The notes below the pieces were generated by a model. That model searched no databases. It saw only the letters and a program-made list of their open reading frames with translations, and had not been told where the DNA came from. From Sphingomonas oligoaromativorans (GTDB lineage: Bacteria > Pseudomonadota > Alphaproteobacteria > Sphingomonadales > Sphingomonadaceae), in NCBI RefSeq assembly GCF_011762195.1, contig NZ_JAASQK010000006.1, positions 124,001 through 188,000 on the forward strand: a stretch of 64,000 bases of DNA, read 5' to 3'. Positions 52,901 to 61,151 of this stretch are shown piece by piece (within the stretch, counting starts at the first letter, position 1; each line of letters opens with the position of its first letter). Position numbers and translations under genes: made by a program.

Positions 52901-53143
52901 GCGATCGCCGATCGCCAGCGTCAGCAGGCCGAGCTGGGCGCGGCGGCGCCGATGCGGGCGGCGGCAGAGCAGGACGGCACGTTAGGCCTTGGCCTTTTCG
53001 ATCAAGCCGATCAGCCGGAGTTCCGCCTCGATCCGGAAGGCGGCGCGCAATCGATCCGCCAGATCCTCGACGACGTCGACCGCGAGGAGCAGGCAGCCGC
53101 GACGCTGCGTGGCTGCCTCGTCCCGCCGAAAGGAAACGCATGA
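49904..53143 (+). CDS. internal virion protein with lytic transglycosylase and ART-PolyVal domains
   Basis: 1079 residues. An SLT-type transglycosylase lies at about 340-470: HWAIRQQESGGNAFAVSAKG with catalytic Glu about 352, then AAYNAGPGRLEG. Near the C-terminus (about 843-990) ELFHGTKAPQFDAFDPAKTR, then GAIWFGPDAEHVKSYAEGG matches the ART-PolyVal ADP-ribosyltransferase-like domain. Small hydrophobic segments lie near 30-90. It plays the gp16 role, opening murein during DNA entry, and may carry a second enzyme into the host. Overlaps both neighbours by four bases. Confidence 0.85.
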   Translation: MSDLDSFYGDADLSAISGVPLQAPAPPGHSYVPALLRGGLRGVLPSAGGFAGFSAGAATGAALGAPLDPFTFGGASVVLGGGLGLAGAFGGSYATERAQARVADAVTDGDYSRSAIQDATEHPTASLIGGAVPQLLFMRPSNKLALLPRALGATLGGGLEAGTEYARTGHVDPLNVALQAGFGAALDHNTSLGDAIGKGIAPLVGSITRGPSATLERMAAEATHRRALSEIPDADAHIQAAAAMALDPNISPETRAALIRSRALQAALGDRQTPDEIAASHVIEADAQTEASNPHVATPDTATAHGEALAKAIRSLDEGTPAPELDPRAAVRDWQMPDIGRDNWHWAIRQQESGGNAFAVSAKGAKGAMQVLDSTMADPGYGVAPAKDSSLKERDRVGSDLLDAYNRHFGNELLATAAYNAGPGRLEGWTDKAGRHHAGWLQTIGDPRKGEIGYAEFAERIPIKETRDYVHEVFRRMAKAPPRTPLLRPELFAEGGPLSMPELEGFAPIAGESWEDALARMQVTESGGAAGALWHPEIGDIDVPWGKPGTGESDGFGLAKLERFHPEVLHDLPARVAAMDVVSQTPNRIRLASADGQAAVSLNWQGDPTKPWLLTSYERKAPASTVDERAGAGGQDVSPGLGADATVAENGAQSQPAAAERPAPAPRPRRPRGPRSAPRSAEPVDALSFLADRGGLRDDEGHDLQGRGRLISGIISGRRRRGGSAGIGLPQFAPMGGHLFRKGGLSIDEAGELLHEAGFFTGDRPTTADVLDLLAASNTKPVHRPEDVVAAREAEMLARYGEEPHVVPEFDGPGQHAQGALHFDEPAGAGARAQAESLEHDLRVELFHGTKAPQFDAFDPAKTREGAIWFGPDAEHVKSYAEGGRTIRAELRSRKTLEATDQITDWVKSKQYHRDMPWAQDPELIANRDAGRMRISDLNASFFRWVKAEGYDAVHFPQDARWAVVDPTAIEIVSHGTGDEEIMAVDRAPSLDRGAETNPAIADRQRQQAELGAAAPMRAAAEQDGTLGLGLFDQADQPEFRLDPEGGAQSIRQILDDVDREEQAAATLRGCLVPPKGNA

Positions 53144-55623
53144 GCCTTGAACGTTGCATCCCGGGTCTCGTCGCCCAGGGCAAGCTGACGCAGGAGCAGG
53201 CCGACGACGCGATGGCCGTCTATGGCCCACTCCGCGAGCGGTTCCGCGCCAGCATGGGGGACGCCGCGGCCGAGGCGCTGGCGAGCGAGCGAACGGTCGC
53301 GGCGCTCGAGCACAAGGCCGTGCAATCGAAACGCCAGAAGCTGCTCCAGGTGAAGGTCCAGCAGACCGCGATCGCCGACATGGCGAAGTTCAAGGGAAAG
53401 GATCCAGGGGCTGCGGCCGTCGCGCTCTTCGCGCGCGATGAGCGTGCGCCCTACGCCAACATCGAATATCGGCATCAGGCGATCCGGGCGCAGGCGCTCG
53501 CGGGGCTCGATCAGTTCCTGCTCCGCCACAGCCGCAATGTCGTCGGCGAGCTTCGCGACAAGGCGGGCCTGCTCGATCTTGTGCGCGAGGCGTTTGGCGA
53601 ACAGTCGGGCAATGCGTCGGCGGCTGAGTTCGCCAAGGGGTGGCTGAAGTCAGCCGAGTGGCTGCGCCAGCGTCGCAACGCGGCCGGCGGCGATACCGGC
53701 AAGCTTGCCGACTGGGGGATGCCGCAGAGCCACGACAGCCTGAGCGTGCGGCAGGCGGCCGGCACCGGCGCAACGGCCGACGAGGCGTTCGCAGCGTGGC
53801 GTGACTTCATCGGTCCCATGCTCGATCGCGGCCGGATGCTCGACGGCGACACCGGCCTTCCGTTCAGTGATGCCCATTTCAGCCAGGCGCTGCGCGACGT
53901 GTTCGACACGATTTCCACCAATGGCTGGAACAAGCGCAACCCTGGCGGGCAGGCGGGCGTCGGCAAGCTCGGCAACCGGCGAGCCGACCATCGTTTCCTG
54001 ATCTTCAAGGATGCCGACAGCTGGCTCCAATACCAGCAGCGGTTCGGCGGTGCCGGCACGCCGTTCGATGTAATGATGCGGCACATCGACAATATGAGCC
54101 GCGAGATCGCGATGATGGAGCGGCTTGGCCCCAACCCGGAAGCGACGGTCCGCTGGCTGAAGGATGCACTCGACAAGCGGGCGAGCCTTTCGCCCGTGCA
54201 GGCTGTGCGCGAGGCAGTTGCCAGTCCCAAGGCGCAGATCGATCGGATCTATCGCGAGCTGACCGGCGCCAACCTCGCGCCGGAAAATCGCGCGATCGCG
54301 ATGAGAGGGGCGACGGTCCGAAGTTGGCAGACAACTACAAAGCTGGGATCAGCGGCGATCGCCGCTGCCGGCGATTTTGCCAATCAAACGGTCACACGTC
54401 TCTACAATGGTCTACCCGTCACCAACATGCTGTTCGGCTATCTGCGTCAGCTCAATCCCGCGAGTTCGACTGATAGAGCGATGGCAATCCGGTCGATGCT
54501 AGGTGCGGAGGATATCGCCCGTGCGATCGGCGACGACACCCGCTTCACGATGGCGCAACAGGGCAGCGAGTTCGTGAAGAGGCTGGCCGAGACGACCCTT
54601 AAGATTTCCGGCCTCGACGCGGTCACGCGCGCCGGTCGCTACTCTTTCGGGATGGATGCGCTGTCCACATTGACGACAGAAAGCGTCAAGTCGTTCGGCC
54701 AGCTGGATGGCCGCTTTGCCGGCATGCTGGAACGTTATGGCATCGGCGACGCCGAATGGCAGGCGATCCGCTCGACGCCCCTGATCGAAGATCGTGGGGC
54801 GCCTTGGCTAAAGCCCGACAACATCGAGCGAGCCGATCTCCGCGATCGCGTGATCGAAATGATCCTGTCAGAAACCGACATGGCTGTGCCGACCCCCGGG
54901 TTGCGGACACGTGCCGCAGTTAATGGCGTTTTCCCGAGGGGCAATGCGTTTGGTGAAATCGCCCGCTCAGCATTCCAGTTCAAGGGTTTTGGCGTTTCGA
55001 TGCTGGCGGCGAACTGGCAACGCATGATGAGCAATAGCACGCTTCAAGGGAGGCTCGCTTATGCGATCGGTTACACTGCCCTACTCACTCTGGCTGGAAC
55101 GTATGTCTTTCAGGCGCGAGAAATCATTAAGGGCAATGATCCGCGGCCGCTCGATGATTGGCAGCTTTGGTCGCAAGGTTTCTTCCAGGGCGGCGCGTTC
55201 GGCATCATCGGCGACTTCATCAATGCCGCGCAGAACCGATTTGGCGGGGGCGCGGCGGATACTCTTGCGGGGCCTGCTTGGGCGACGTTGAACCAAGTCG
55301 GCCGCGTGGCGATCGGCGATCAGGCTGCATCGTTGCGAGGCGAGAAGACCAACCGCGGCCGCGAGGCTGTGAAGCTTCTCCAACAGGAAACGCCAGTCAT
55401 CGGGTCGCTGTGGTACACGCGGCTCGCCTACCAGCGGGCGCTGCAATTCTGGCTGCAGGAGCAGATCGACCCGCAATATGGCCAGTCCTTCCAGCGCATG
55501 CGGCAATATGCGCACCGCAACGGCCAGGATCTCTGGTGGCAGCCCGGAGAGCTCCAGCCGGACCGGGCGCCGAACCTAGCCAACGCGGTGAATGGGGCGG
55601 TGCCGGCGGGCCGGCACCGCTGA
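53140..55623 (+). CDS. large internal virion / ejection-type protein, 827 aa
   Basis: Helical throughout, with a hydrophobic run near 640-660 (LAYAIGYTALLTLAGTYVFQ) and WGMPQSHDSLSVRQ, a motif recalled from other phage ejection proteins. Sits after the transglycosylase protein where T7 has none, so it splits or extends the ejectosome. No enzyme domain recognised. Confidence 0.7.
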   Translation: MSLERCIPGLVAQGKLTQEQADDAMAVYGPLRERFRASMGDAAAEALASERTVAALEHKAVQSKRQKLLQVKVQQTAIADMAKFKGKDPGAAAVALFARDERAPYANIEYRHQAIRAQALAGLDQFLLRHSRNVVGELRDKAGLLDLVREAFGEQSGNASAAEFAKGWLKSAEWLRQRRNAAGGDTGKLADWGMPQSHDSLSVRQAAGTGATADEAFAAWRDFIGPMLDRGRMLDGDTGLPFSDAHFSQALRDVFDTISTNGWNKRNPGGQAGVGKLGNRRADHRFLIFKDADSWLQYQQRFGGAGTPFDVMMRHIDNMSREIAMMERLGPNPEATVRWLKDALDKRASLSPVQAVREAVASPKAQIDRIYRELTGANLAPENRAIAMRGATVRSWQTTTKLGSAAIAAAGDFANQTVTRLYNGLPVTNMLFGYLRQLNPASSTDRAMAIRSMLGAEDIARAIGDDTRFTMAQQGSEFVKRLAETTLKISGLDAVTRAGRYSFGMDALSTLTTESVKSFGQLDGRFAGMLERYGIGDAEWQAIRSTPLIEDRGAPWLKPDNIERADLRDRVIEMILSETDMAVPTPGLRTRAAVNGVFPRGNAFGEIARSAFQFKGFGVSMLAANWQRMMSNSTLQGRLAYAIGYTALLTLAGTYVFQAREIIKGNDPRPLDDWQLWSQGFFQGGAFGIIGDFINAAQNRFGGGAADTLAGPAWATLNQVGRVAIGDQAASLRGEKTNRGREAVKLLQQETPVIGSLWYTRLAYQRALQFWLQEQIDPQYGQSFQRMRQYAHRNGQDLWWQPGELQPDRAPNLANAVNGAVPAGRHR

Positions 55624-55627
55624 CCGA

Positions 55628-55825
55628 TCAGAGCGAGGCCGCCAGTGCGAGCAGCGCCACCTTGGCCTGTTCGCGCGCGTGCTTTTCGATCTCCTGGATC
55701 GACTTGCCTTCGTGACCGTGAAGGCGAATGCCGCTGATGCCGAGCGATATGCCATTCGTATGATCGTGGCCGTTGATGGACACCATCTTGTTGATGGCGT
55801 CGATGTTGAAGGCGTTAAGGTTCAT
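55628..55825 (-). CDS. small reverse-strand moron gene, 65 aa
   Basis: MNLNAFNIDAINKMVSINGH, ends in a charged helix (EIEKHAREQAKVALLALAAS). AGGAGG lies five bases before the ATG. It lies against the late operon between the 827-residue ejection protein gene and tail fibre genes. The leader matches that of the reverse gene at 30566 (CAGGAGGAC). Likely on in the lysogen; function unknown. Confidence 0.65.
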   Translation of the reverse strand: MNLNAFNIDAINKMVSINGHDHTNGISLGISGIRLHGHEGKSIQEIEKHAREQAKVALLALAASL

Positions 55826-55920
55826 GTGGTCCTCCTGTTAGGGGCGGGCGCTGTAGCGGCCCGACAAACCGGCCGGCAATCGGCTTAGGAACCAATCTGT
55901 TACATTTTGACCAGCGTTGA

Positions 55921-55940
55921 CGCGCGCGCGCGCGCGTGCG
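55921..55940. repeat. alternating CG tract before the tail fibre gene
   Basis: A run of CG dinucleotides with one TG step, 55921-55940, then a further GTGTGCGCGC. It has Z-DNA potential and lies between the divergent 55825 gene and the tail fibre start. Confidence 0.6.
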
Positions 55941-56016
55941 AGTGTGCGCGCTCGGCGGGTCGCCCCCTGCCTGATGCCTGGCCGTCCTGTTGGCGGTTGG
56001 TTGCTCAGGGGGCAGA

Positions 56017-58266
56017 ATGACCGTTTCGACCCAAACCATCGAAGCGACCAGCGTCTGCAACGGCGTGACCACGACGTTCAGCGTGCCGTTTCAGGTTTCA
56101 ACGAACGCGGATCTGCAGGTCAGTCTTGTGGATCCGATCACCTACGCCAATGAGCAGGTGCTCAGCGAAGGCGTTGACTATGTCGTGTCCGGAAACCTCC
56201 AGGCCGGCGTGGCGTCCATCATCACCCTGATAGCCTATCCGGCGGGGCGAAACCTTTGGCGCCGCCGAAAAACGGCTCGAACGCAGGAGCAGGTCTACAC
56301 GCCGAACGACGGCTTTCCGGCGAAGTCGCACGAGTTCGTCGCCGACAAGGCCATCATGATCGCACAAGAGCAGGATCGCCTGCATGTCGATCTTGCTTCC
56401 CGGGCGCTTCAGGTGCCGACCGGCGAAGTCGCGCCGATCATCCCGAACAGCGCTGCGCGCACCGGGAAATTCCTTGCGTTCGATGCGTCGGGCAACCCTG
56501 TCGCATCACTGGGGACCGGCGCGGACGCAGGACTGCGGAATGATCTGGCTGGCTCGGGCGGCGGCGGGCTCGTCGCTGTGGCGCTGCCCTTCCCCAATAT
56601 CGTCAAGCAAAGTCTCGTTTCGGTTCTTGCCTCCGGGCCTGTTGACTTCACATTCTTCTATCGGGCGGAGGATGGCGTTGATTGGACGCCCGCTTATCAG
56701 CGCGCACTGAACACCGGCCGTAATGTATTCGTACCGGAGGGGCGGTTTCTTCGCCTGAAGAGTGCGACGACGCAGGGTCAGCAGATCATTGGTTGCGGTG
56801 TCACCCGTAGCGTGTTTGTCATCGGTTCCGCAGCAACGCCGTTCCAGGACATGGCGGCGCAAGGCGTCGATATCACGCCCAGCACGTTCGATGACACGGC
56901 CTATGGCCATGACGGCATCGGGTTCGAATTCTATCAGCCGAACACGAACGTTCGCGCGAATGTCCTGCGCTACCCCTATGCGATCTACATGGCCGGGGTG
57001 GATCGGCCAAAGTTCGGTGATGTCCGCATCTCCAATGGATGGAACGGCATTTACGCTGACGGCTGTGGCGGTCTCGAGGCCGGCGTCATCGAACTCGGCT
57101 GTTTCAACACCCCGTTCCTGATGGACCATGCCTACGACACGACGACGATCAGGACGCTGAAGTTCTGGCCCTACGGGTCAGGCAATGTGGGGTCGACCAC
57201 CCCCTTGCTGTGGCAGGTTTACCAGGATGGCGTGGCATATTCTCAGATCGGGCGGATCGACGGTACGTCGATTGGCCTGCTTGCGACCTTTCAACAGCGG
57301 ATCAAATTTTATCAGTCCGACGCCGGCGGTCACGAATTCGGGACAATCGGCGAGCTGCACCTTGATGGCACGTTCGGACGGATAGAGCAGGACAGTGCCT
57401 ATTTGTCGGTCGGCAGTTGGTACGCCTCCACAGGTTCCAACACGGATTTCAAGATCTTGCTGACGGGTGGGCGATTGGCCCTTGGCCCCTGCGCGATGTT
57501 CCTTGGGCCCGGCGGCAACGGCACTGCGCCTCTCATCCAGATCTCGGGCGGGTATCTATCAGCGCAGAGCGGCGGCTTCTTCGAGGCGCTTGGTGTGGCG
57601 CAGCCGCTACTGGCGCAGAGTGGCGGCGATGTCGTCTGGATTGGAGGCCAGATACTCGGTCTCACCAACCAAACACGCACGCGCGCGGTGTTCGAGCAGA
57701 CTGGTGGCCGGATCACGCTCCGCAGCGCGCGTTTCTCCGATGCCGGTACGGGCACAGGGTTTGCGTTCTCGATCGCGACCGACGACAACCACGACATTCA
57801 AGAGAACGCCCTGTTGGGCTGGGGGTTCGCCCTGCCGCCTACGATTGCCCAGGGGCAGTATGATATCGACAGGACGATCCCTGCGGTTGCGACCGTTGCC
57901 TTCACGAACAATGGGGATTTCGCACCGGTCTACACGGCGCAGAGCACGGGCTTCCGCATCAGCGGCAACACGATCTCCTTCACGACGACGGTGGTGTTCA
58001 ACACCAACGCCTTCACCACGGCGAGCGGGCCGTTCCTGATCAAGCCGAACATTCCGTATCTGCCGAAGGCGACCACGGCCGTCACCATCCAGCAGATGTC
58101 CAACGTCACATTCGGCAGCCCGTTCTCCGGCGAAATCCAGGGAGACGGCACCATACCGATCCGGTTGTTCACCTCCAATGCGCCGGTCGGCAACATGGGC
58201 AACACGAACATTTTGCCCAGCAAAAACGGCGTGATGTTCGTCATCTCCGGGACCTACATCGTATGA
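56017..58266 (+). CDS. tail fibre / tailspike with T7 gp17-like N-terminus
   Basis: 749 residues. The first 150 residues match the T7 tail fibre N-terminal anchor: SVPFQVSTNADLQVSLVDP and IAQEQDRLHVDLASRALQVP. The middle has repeating beta-rich turns like a right-handed helix (DGIGFEFYQPNTNVRANVLR; DGCGGLEAGVIELGCFN). It binds the host surface; a glycan-cleaving activity is possible. The start at 56017 begins the anchor; the ORF runs upstream without homology. Confidence 0.85.
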   Translation: MTVSTQTIEATSVCNGVTTTFSVPFQVSTNADLQVSLVDPITYANEQVLSEGVDYVVSGNLQAGVASIITLIAYPAGRNLWRRRKTARTQEQVYTPNDGFPAKSHEFVADKAIMIAQEQDRLHVDLASRALQVPTGEVAPIIPNSAARTGKFLAFDASGNPVASLGTGADAGLRNDLAGSGGGGLVAVALPFPNIVKQSLVSVLASGPVDFTFFYRAEDGVDWTPAYQRALNTGRNVFVPEGRFLRLKSATTQGQQIIGCGVTRSVFVIGSAATPFQDMAAQGVDITPSTFDDTAYGHDGIGFEFYQPNTNVRANVLRYPYAIYMAGVDRPKFGDVRISNGWNGIYADGCGGLEAGVIELGCFNTPFLMDHAYDTTTIRTLKFWPYGSGNVGSTTPLLWQVYQDGVAYSQIGRIDGTSIGLLATFQQRIKFYQSDAGGHEFGTIGELHLDGTFGRIEQDSAYLSVGSWYASTGSNTDFKILLTGGRLALGPCAMFLGPGGNGTAPLIQISGGYLSAQSGGFFEALGVAQPLLAQSGGDVVWIGGQILGLTNQTRTRAVFEQTGGRITLRSARFSDAGTGTGFAFSIATDDNHDIQENALLGWGFALPPTIAQGQYDIDRTIPAVATVAFTNNGDFAPVYTAQSTGFRISGNTISFTTTVVFNTNAFTTASGPFLIKPNIPYLPKATTAVTIQQMSNVTFGSPFSGEIQGDGTIPIRLFTSNAPVGNMGNTNILPSKNGVMFVISGTYIV

Positions 58267-58305
58267 TCCGCGCCCGCATTTCCGTCGCTTTGACGGCGCC
58301 GTCGC

Positions 58306-58668
58306 ATGGCTGACCGGTCCGAGATCCTGATGCCAGTCACTCCAGCAGGGGCCGTGGAGCAGATGTTGCTTGAAGAACTGCGGCGCACCCGGGAGGGCAA
58401 TGATCGCCTGTCCACGGTTGTCTCCAGCATCGAGAAGACGCTCGCCGTAATGGGCAGCGAGCATGCTCACACCGTCGGCGAGCTGGGCAAGATTCAAGCT
58501 CGCATGGACGTCGCGGAAGGTGACATCGAGAAGCTGAGGTCGTGGCGTGACCGGCAGGAGGGCGCGCGCGGCCTCGCTGGTTGGCTGATCAACTCACCCG
58601 TCATCGGCTGGATCGTCGCGGCGGCCGCGGCCGGCTGGGCCATTCTCCAGGGAAAGGGGCATCCATGA
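58306..58668 (+). CDS. holin-like protein with coiled coil and C-terminal span
   Basis: 120 residues. N-terminal coiled coil (EQMLLEELRRTREGNDRLST), then one span (SPVIGWIVAAAAAGWAIL). The layout is like XhlA-type or class III holin partners. First of five overlapping lysis genes. Confidence 0.65.
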   Translation: MADRSEILMPVTPAGAVEQMLLEELRRTREGNDRLSTVVSSIEKTLAVMGSEHAHTVGELGKIQARMDVAEGDIEKLRSWRDRQEGARGLAGWLINSPVIGWIVAAAAAGWAILQGKGHP

Positions 58669-58937
58669 TCGCACGCATCAAGGCTTGGCTGGACGGGCAG
58701 CTGCTGCCCCATTGGCATCAATGGTACAAGCATGTCTCGATGTGGTTGGCGACGGCCGCGGCCGCCGTGATCGCCTATCTGACCGCGGTGCCGTCCGCTC
58801 TCAACGACGCGCTGCACATGCTGCCCGACAGCATTCGCGCCACACTGCCGGCCTGGATCGGGCCGACCGTGTTCTTCCTGCTCTTCGTGGCCCGCTTCTG
58901 GGATCAGCGGAAGGACAAAGCCGATGGCCAGCAATAA
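58665..58937 (+). CDS. two-span holin candidate (DUF7940-like)
   Basis: 90 residues. Two hydrophobic spans (VSMWLATAAAAVIAYLTAV and IGPTVFFLLFVARFW) either side of a loop, and a basic C-terminus. ATGA overlap with the previous gene and overlap with the endolysin gene support holin function: timing release or activation of the SAR endolysin. Confidence 0.7.
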   Translation: MIARIKAWLDGQLLPHWHQWYKHVSMWLATAAAAVIAYLTAVPSALNDALHMLPDSIRATLPAWIGPTVFFLLFVARFWDQRKDKADGQQ

Positions 58938-59445
58938 GGCCAAAGGCGCGATTGGCGCCGGCATCGCGGCAATGCTGACCATCGCCGTGCCCTATACGGC
59001 AGGATGGGAAGGCAAGGCCAACGACCCCTATTTCGACAGCGCGAAGGTGGAGACCGTTTGCTACGGCGACACCCAGGTGGCGATGCGCCACTACAGCGAC
59101 GCCGAATGTGCGCAGCTCCTCCGGCAGAAGCTGGCGACAGTCTATGCGCCTCAGGTGGTGAAGGTCCTGCCGGGGATCGAGGAGCATCGCTTCGCCTTCG
59201 CGGCCTTCACCGACTTCTCCTACAATGCCGGCGCAGGCTCCCTGGCGAAGTCGCCCGCGCTCCTCTGGAAGCGTGGCCGCTATGTCGAAGCCTGCCGCGC
59301 CATGTGGGCCTATAAATATGCGGTCGGTAAGATCCTGGCCGGTCTCGTCCTCCGGCGCGCCGGGGCCGCCAACGACAATCGCATCAGCGAGAGCGATCTC
59401 TGTATGGTCGATGCGGTGCCGATGGCGATGGGGATCTCGGCATGA
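58924..59445 (+). CDS. SAR endolysin, GH24 lysozyme (R21-like)
   Basis: 173 residues. The N-terminal weakly hydrophobic segment (GAIGAGIAAMLTIAVPYTAG) is a signal-arrest-release helix. The catalytic triad is spaced exactly as in T4 lysozyme: Glu29 (GWEGK), Asp38 (YFDS) and Thr44 (VETVC). It cleaves murein after release from the inner membrane, probably with a pinholin. Overlaps the holin candidate and the Rz gene. Confidence 0.9.
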   Translation: MASNKAKGAIGAGIAAMLTIAVPYTAGWEGKANDPYFDSAKVETVCYGDTQVAMRHYSDAECAQLLRQKLATVYAPQVVKVLPGIEEHRFAFAAFTDFSYNAGAGSLAKSPALLWKRGRYVEACRAMWAYKYAVGKILAGLVLRRAGAANDNRISESDLCMVDAVPMAMGISA

Positions 59446-60074
59446 GCGGGATTGCGAACCTGGTCCCCGGCGTCAGCCAGGCGAAGGCGATCGCCGCGGC
59501 CGTCGGCCTCGTGGCGTTCGCGGTCCCGATCGCCGGCTGGGCGATCACCGCGCACACGCTCGCCAGTGTGCGCGACTGGCAGGCATCGGTCGTTTCGTCG
59601 ACCTCGACCGCCCTGCATGTCGTCGACAAAGCCGGCCGACCGCATTTGCTCGCCGCGAACGATGTGCCGGCGGCAATCGCGGGGCTCGGCGATGCGCTCG
59701 ACCAAGTGCGGCTCAAGACAGCCCGGGCACAAGCGGACGACGCCGCCCATGCCAAGGCAGTCAAGAACGTCCAGGATCTCACCACGAAGGAGCATGACAA
59801 TGGTCTCCAGGCGCAGCTCGATGATGCTCGGTCTCGTGTCGCTGATTATGCTCGCCGGATGCGGGGCGCAGCATCTGCAGGTCCCATCGACCAACGTGGT
59901 AGCGGAACGTCGGGAATGTCCGCCGCGGCCGACGCCGCCCAGGTCGCTGACGGATCCGGTGCAACGGCCCTCGTTCCTGTCCCCCAGTCCGACCTCGACA
60001 CATGCGCCGCCAATACCGTGAGGCTCGAGGACGCGGTCAAGTGGATCGCTGATCAGGGGGCGATCCCGAACTGA
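59442..60074 (+). CDS. Rz-like inner-membrane spanin
   Basis: 210 residues. An N-terminal span (KAIAAAVGLVAFAVPIAGWA) then a periplasmic coiled coil (LGDALDQVRLKTARAQADDA). Starts in ATGA overlap with the endolysin gene. Its reading contains Rz1 in the +1 frame. It should fuse inner and outer membranes with Rz1 at lysis. Confidence 0.8.
   Translation: MSGIANLVPGVSQAKAIAAAVGLVAFAVPIAGWAITAHTLASVRDWQASVVSSTSTALHVVDKAGRPHLLAANDVPAAIAGLGDALDQVRLKTARAQADDAAHAKAVKNVQDLTTKEHDNGLQAQLDDARSRVADYARRMRGAASAGPIDQRGSGTSGMSAAADAAQVADGSGATALVPVPQSDLDTCAANTVRLEDAVKWIADQGAIPN
59800..60021 (+). CDS. Rz1-like outer-membrane spanin lipoprotein, embedded in Rz
   Basis: 73 residues wholly inside the Rz gene in another frame. 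Signal peptide and lipobox MLGLVSLIMLAGC (Cys21), then a proline-rich mature part (ECPPRPTPPRSL). The ATG at 59800 has AAGGAG seven bases upstream; 59794 would be too close. Embedded Rz1 is a classic arrangement. Confidence 0.85.
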   Translation: MVSRRSSMMLGLVSLIMLAGCGAQHLQVPSTNVVAERRECPPRPTPPRSLTDPVQRPSFLSPSPTSTHAPPIP

Positions 60075-60143
60075 TCAGCTGGGTGCGCGCGCTGCCGAGT
60101 GCCGCCTCCGCCTGCTATCTCGCTCAGGATGTTCACGCTCATG

Positions 60144-61151
60144 CTATTTGCGATAATTATAGGCCTCGCCGCCCTGCTCGGTAATTTTATAGCCGTCGCG
60201 GAAGAGGAGGCGATGGCAAAAGCCAGTCTCGAGTTTTCGGTTTCTGGCATCTCTGTATTCCACCTTGCCGATCAGCCAGAAGCCAAAATCGGTTGGAGCG
60301 GCGGGAGAGGTGCAGCGGAACAAAATGTCGCGGGTGGCGCGCTTATCTTCCGGAACATCGTCCCGCTTCATCATCGGTCCCGATTGCTCCTCGATGACGA
60401 CCCCTCCGTCGCCGAGCCGCAGCACGGTAGGGCCAATATGACAGTCCTTGAGGGAAAGCTCCTGCCTGACCAGTCGCTCTTTGAGTCCCTCGATCAGGCC
60501 GCCAGTTCGGACCGGCGCGGGGACCGGCAGGACGTCAGAGAAGCAGACGCCCGCCTCTATGCGGTCAATGATAGCCAGGCTCTCGCCGTAGTTTCCCACC
60601 TTGAACGTCCACCGAAAGCTATCCAGGCCATGGCGCCATCGGGCAACGTTGGTGGAAACGGTTTCGACTATGACCCAAGGGCGATCTTGTTCGAGAAAGG
60701 CTTCACGGGAGATATCGGCACTCCGCTTCGCCTCGTAAGCCGCCCGTCCAGCATAGACGGCGGCGCCGATGGCGGCGAGCATCGTAATGAGCCCAAGACC
60801 GGTCCCAATGGCGGCAATCCGTGCCTGATCGAAGGCGTAGATGGCTTGTGCGTCGGCGGCGTCCGCACTGCGTCGAGCCTGTATGTGGGTGTCTCGATCC
60901 TGCTGATATTCGTCTGCGGCCCTCTCGCATCGCTCTCGCTCTGCCTGTCCTGCTGGCCCGGAAAGGCGTTTGATCTGCGCTGGGCTGCAATGTCGCTCGG
61001 CTTCGCGCTTATGAGCGCCTACGGGGTCTACTGCGCCGGCACCTGCAAAGGATACCTGTTCGGGATATAGGCACCACGCCAACGCTGTAGCGAGCACGAG
61101 TGCAATCAAGCACCCGAAGGTGAGACCGATGATCCGATAAACCTTGCTCAT
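60144..61151 (-). CDS. membrane protein, putative lysogenic conversion gene
   Basis: 335 residues on the reverse strand at the right end. Spans at about 5-27 and 112-135 (ARIAAIGTGLGLITMLAAIG, then AAVYAGRAAYEAK), then a beta-rich C-terminal domain ending GYKITEQGGEAYNYRK. Similar proteins are recalled in sphingomonads and other alphaproteobacteria. Reverse placement after lysis genes is typical for morons. Surface or exclusion role inferred. The plus-strand ORF 60099-61070 is its shadow. Confidence 0.75.
   Translation of the reverse strand: MSKVYRIIGLTFGCLIALVLATALAWCLYPEQVSFAGAGAVDPVGAHKREAERHCSPAQIKRLSGPAGQAERERCERAADEYQQDRDTHIQARRSADAADAQAIYAFDQARIAAIGTGLGLITMLAAIGAAVYAGRAAYEAKRSADISREAFLEQDRPWVIVETVSTNVARWRHGLDSFRWTFKVGNYGESLAIIDRIEAGVCFSDVLPVPAPVRTGGLIEGLKERLVRQELSLKDCHIGPTVLRLGDGGVVIEEQSGPMMKRDDVPEDKRATRDILFRCTSPAAPTDFGFWLIGKVEYRDARNRKLETGFCHRLLFRDGYKITEQGGEAYNYRK

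Noticed and set aside
60099-61070. 323-codon plus-strand ORF near attR
   Set aside because: Opposite the membrane protein gene, whose spans and C-terminal pattern are convincing; the plus ORF has none.
30021-61151. T7-type single-subunit RNA polymerase gene
   Set aside because: Despite the T7-like structural genes, no ORF of suitable size or motif is present; late genes must use host polymerase.
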